Origin: Nostoc favosum CHAB5714
GTDB taxonomy: Bacteria; Cyanobacteriota; Cyanobacteriia; Cyanobacteriales; Nostocaceae
Direction of reading: 5' to 3'
Assembly (NCBI RefSeq): GCF_020829495.1
Contig: NZ_JAIVFQ010000010.1
Coordinates: forward strand, 62,001 to 126,000
Length of the DNA: 64,000 bases
A program made the translations under genes and the position numbers. Shown here one piece after another: positions 62,324 through 64,000 of this stretch; the first letter of the stretch is position 1; every line of letters starts with the position of its first letter. The notes under the pieces are model-generated. The model saw nothing but the letters and a program-made list of their open reading frames with translations, made no database searches and was not told the origin of the DNA.

Positions 62324-62605
62324 ATGTCCGAACAACGCCAACAACTGTATTTTAATCTGATTGATGAGCTACTCAAATGCCCTAATGGTCAGGAACCAGA
62401 AGTTTTGGAAAGTAAGCCAGAATTGATTGATTCTGGATTTGTAGAGACAATGTTACAAGTAGCAACTATGTTTGCCCATGAAGGGAATCAAGATGGTGCT
62501 AAGTTTTTATTTTTTGTAGCGCGTGAGCTAGCTAAAGAACTGGGTTTATACCCGGAAGTTTCCAATCCTGAAGTTGCAAACACTGAAGCCGCAAATAAGG
62601 AGTAA
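62324..62605 (+). CDS. Small helical protein, cyanobacterial type
   Basis: A 93-residue protein beginning SEQRQQLYFNLIDELLKCPN, then EPEVLESKPELIDSGFVETM, LQVATMFAHEGNQDGAKFLF. The same segment occurs at the N-terminus of larger cyanobacterial TPR proteins as I recall. The C-terminus is a short degenerate repeat (VSNPEVANTEAANKE). Function unknown. Probably co-transcribed with its two neighbours. Confidence 0.8.
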   Translation: MSEQRQQLYFNLIDELLKCPNGQEPEVLESKPELIDSGFVETMLQVATMFAHEGNQDGAKFLFFVARELAKELGLYPEVSNPEVANTEAANKE

Positions 62606-62607
62606 AA

Positions 62608-62919
62608 ATGCTGTTGACTTCAACGGATGCGGGACAAATAGCTTTAGAACTGCTGATGGCAGATTGGAATATTTCAGAAGAGAATCGGGAGTGGTTTACA
62701 ATATATAACTCTCGTCTGATTGGCGAGAGTTGGTACACTGTAGAATTAGGTGTAGAAGGATTTCCCGATAGATGGTTTATTCAAGTATATGACAATGGAG
62801 TGTGTGATCCAAACTACACATTTATATCACCAATCCGTGGTTCTGAAGGATTTACGGACTTTGTAAATGTGCCGGATATTGTAGCAGAAGTCTTAGTTTG
62901 TGAACGCAATGCTCGATAA
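62608..62919 (+). CDS. Small protein of unknown function
   Basis: A 103-residue soluble protein (LLMADWNISEENREWFTIYN, GESWYTVELGVEGFPDRWFI, QVYDNGVCDPNYTFISPIRG). It looks like a small mixed alpha/beta domain; I do not recognise it. It starts 2 bp after the stop of the preceding gene, so translation is probably coupled. The upstream AAGGAG ribosome site lies in the preceding gene's end. Confidence 0.8.
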   Translation: MLLTSTDAGQIALELLMADWNISEENREWFTIYNSRLIGESWYTVELGVEGFPDRWFIQVYDNGVCDPNYTFISPIRGSEGFTDFVNVPDIVAEVLVCERNAR

Positions 62920-63230
62920 TAATTAAAAAGACAAAATTTAGAATTCAATATTAAGATGTGCTGATTAAATGCATTTTCTTTGAATTCATAATTTTCGATA
63001 TTAGAGTATTTGGGAGCATCTCACCTTTGCAAATCTACCTGTCGATTAGAAATGGCGGTTAATCTTGCAAACAAAGTTTGCATACGCTTACTAAGAAAAC
63101 AAGCAACTGGTTTCAACCACCTGGGTGGTTTAAAGTCTCGTATAGCTGCGAATTACATGAGACTGTTGACCAATTTATGAGGGGTTAAACTTCCCATACC
63201 TAAAATCTTGGTTTGGCGTTGCTTTCCCGC

Positions 63231-63277
63231 CCTGCAATAAATTGCGGGCTAATAGCCAAAGTGCGTTTCAACGCACT
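63231..63277. ncRNA. Two-hairpin structured element, copy 2
   Basis: CCTGCAA/TTGCGGG (63231-63237 and 63242-63248, one G-U pair) with loop TAAA, linker CTAATAGC, then AGTGCGT/ACGCACT (63260-63266 and 63271-63277) with a 4-nt loop. Same geometry as 45554-45601 with changed but still paired stem bases. Confidence 0.6.
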
Positions 63278-63479
63278 AAAATTAAAGAAACTAAAATGGA
63301 TTTAGACTGATGGGTTAGACTCCCTATTAATTCGCCAACAGTCTCATTCCATTCGTCAAGGCTAGGGGTATTAAAACCAATACTTTGATAAAGACTTTTT
63401 GGTACATACCTCGTCTCTTATGGGCGAAAAAAACTAATGATATCAGGCTAATTAAAACCACATTCCTTGGGATGTTATG

Positions 63480-63664
63480 GGGAGCATCCCAAATGTGTAA
63501 AAACATATTTTGTCATTGCGAGCGTAATGAAATGAAGCGAAGCAATCGCAACATCTAGACTTTGTGATTGCAACTCTTAGAGACGCTCCGCGAACATTCC
63601 GCTTTGCTTCATTCGCAATGACAATCTATCATCTTGGTAAATTTGCTTGCATTGGGATGCTCCC
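63480..63664. mobile_element. MITE-like element, GGGAGCATCCCAA family, copy 2 (inverted)
   Basis: GGGAGCATCCCAA at the left and TTGGGATGCTCCC at the right. The body is the reverse complement of 23111-23369 without that copy's extra internal palindromes. It is non-coding. Confidence 0.9.
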
Positions 63665-63888
63665 ATGTCCTGAGCAAGCCGTTGTGTGGGTGTGGTTTCT
63701 CTTAGACTAATGACTAATGACTCTCGCGTTGCAGTGTGATATTTAAATATAAAGATGCTTGACGCAAATCTGAGGTGATACTAAACAATGTATGCCTCTT
63801 TTTTTTGTAATATTTAATATTTTATTTAAGCCTATTAGGCTATTTTGTCATGTTTAATTGATAAAAATATGTTATATTAAATAGCGTG

Positions 63889-64000
63889 ATGGACGCTACA
63901 GAAATATCAGTTCCAATGATTGCTGAAGATATCTTAGCCAAAGAATTCACAAGAGTCCTCAACGACTACTACCCAAAAGTTGGAGAATTACTAGACGGGT
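63889..64000 (+). CDS. Start of a gene cut by the window end
   Basis: An open frame from the ATG at 63889 (MDATEISVPMIAEDILAKEF, TRVLNDYYPKVGELL) with no stop before the window edge. It reads like the helical start of a protein; the family cannot be judged from 37 residues. A GTG three bases upstream is an alternative start. Confidence 0.5.
   Translation, partial: MDATEISVPMIAEDILAKEFTRVLNDYYPKVGELLDG

Larger units (their letters stand above)
62920..63888. other. Spacer with structured element and MITE
   Basis: No gene. It contains a two-hairpin element (63231-63277), a CCACCTGGGTGG hairpin at about 63118 and the inverted-repeat element at 63480-63664. Confidence 0.65.

Overview
The window is chromosomal DNA of a filamentous, heterocyst-forming cyanobacterium (Nostoc/Anabaena type). 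The palindrome GCGATCGC (HIP1) is scattered throughout. There is a petB-petD pair, a CpcS-type phycobiliprotein lyase, an HglK-like pentapeptide protein, and a nitrogen-fixation block holding cnfR/patB, a nif-type ferredoxin III, a second cytochrome c oxidase operon and a NifO/ArsC-like protein. Heptamer repeats of the TCATTAG/TCATTGG type and many small inverted-repeat elements fill the spacers.

Layout. 1-4.7 kb: the end of uvrB followed by toxin-antitoxin islands: a three-gene VapC-type module, a DUF433/PIN-like pair, a Uma2 nuclease, then a UPF0175/DUF3368 pair on the other strand. The last 45 bp of uvrB occur three times here and bracket the modules. 5.3-6.4 kb: LivF-type ABC ATPase and a small ferredoxin. 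6.5-16.1 kb, all on the minus strand: a sigma-70-like factor, a DUF1822 protein, a CHAT protease-transmembrane-periplasmic-binding fusion, an RTX-repeat protein, a membrane coiled-coil protein and a VWA/solute-binding protein. This is the best candidate here for an uncharacterised envelope-sensing system. 16.8-21.0 kb: hisZ, a J-domain/TPR protein, inositol monophosphatase, thermonuclease and [2Fe-2S] ferredoxin, then tRNA-Ser(GGA). 21.7-28.6 kb: HEAT protein and CpcS lyase, site-2 protease, MBL-fold protein, a deletion remnant of a giant kinase, Uma2, and a C-terminal processing protease. 29.1-31.3 kb: petBD and an anti-sigma kinase. 32-34.1 kb: GDP-mannose 4,6-dehydratase and a glycosyltransferase. 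34.2-47.7 kb: mixed housekeeping and unknown genes including an HglK-like protein, ruvX, a YqeG phosphatase, proB, a ROK kinase and a Mut7-C RNase. 48.8-59.7 kb: an Apd1-like Fe-S protein, cnfR, fdxB, coxBAC (cox2) and nitrogenase-associated genes. 59.9-64 kb: cysK, three small unknown genes and the start of a gene cut by the window edge.

How the parts fit. The 50-60 kb block reads as one heterocyst functional unit: CnfR activates nif genes under micro-oxic conditions, FdxB feeds electrons, and Cox2 respires the oxygen that would destroy nitrogenase. A GTA-N8-TAC NtcA-like box and a Fur-like box lie in the divergent cnfR/fdxB spacer. The window is also rich in repeats that enter genes: in-frame palindromic insertions are inferred in coxB and the Mut7-C gene, and possibly in the ROK kinase. 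A small inverted-repeat element sits inside a 21-bp tandem array between coxA and coxC. A two-hairpin element is present twice with compensatory changes in both stems. All family assignments are from reading the sequence; no database search was run.
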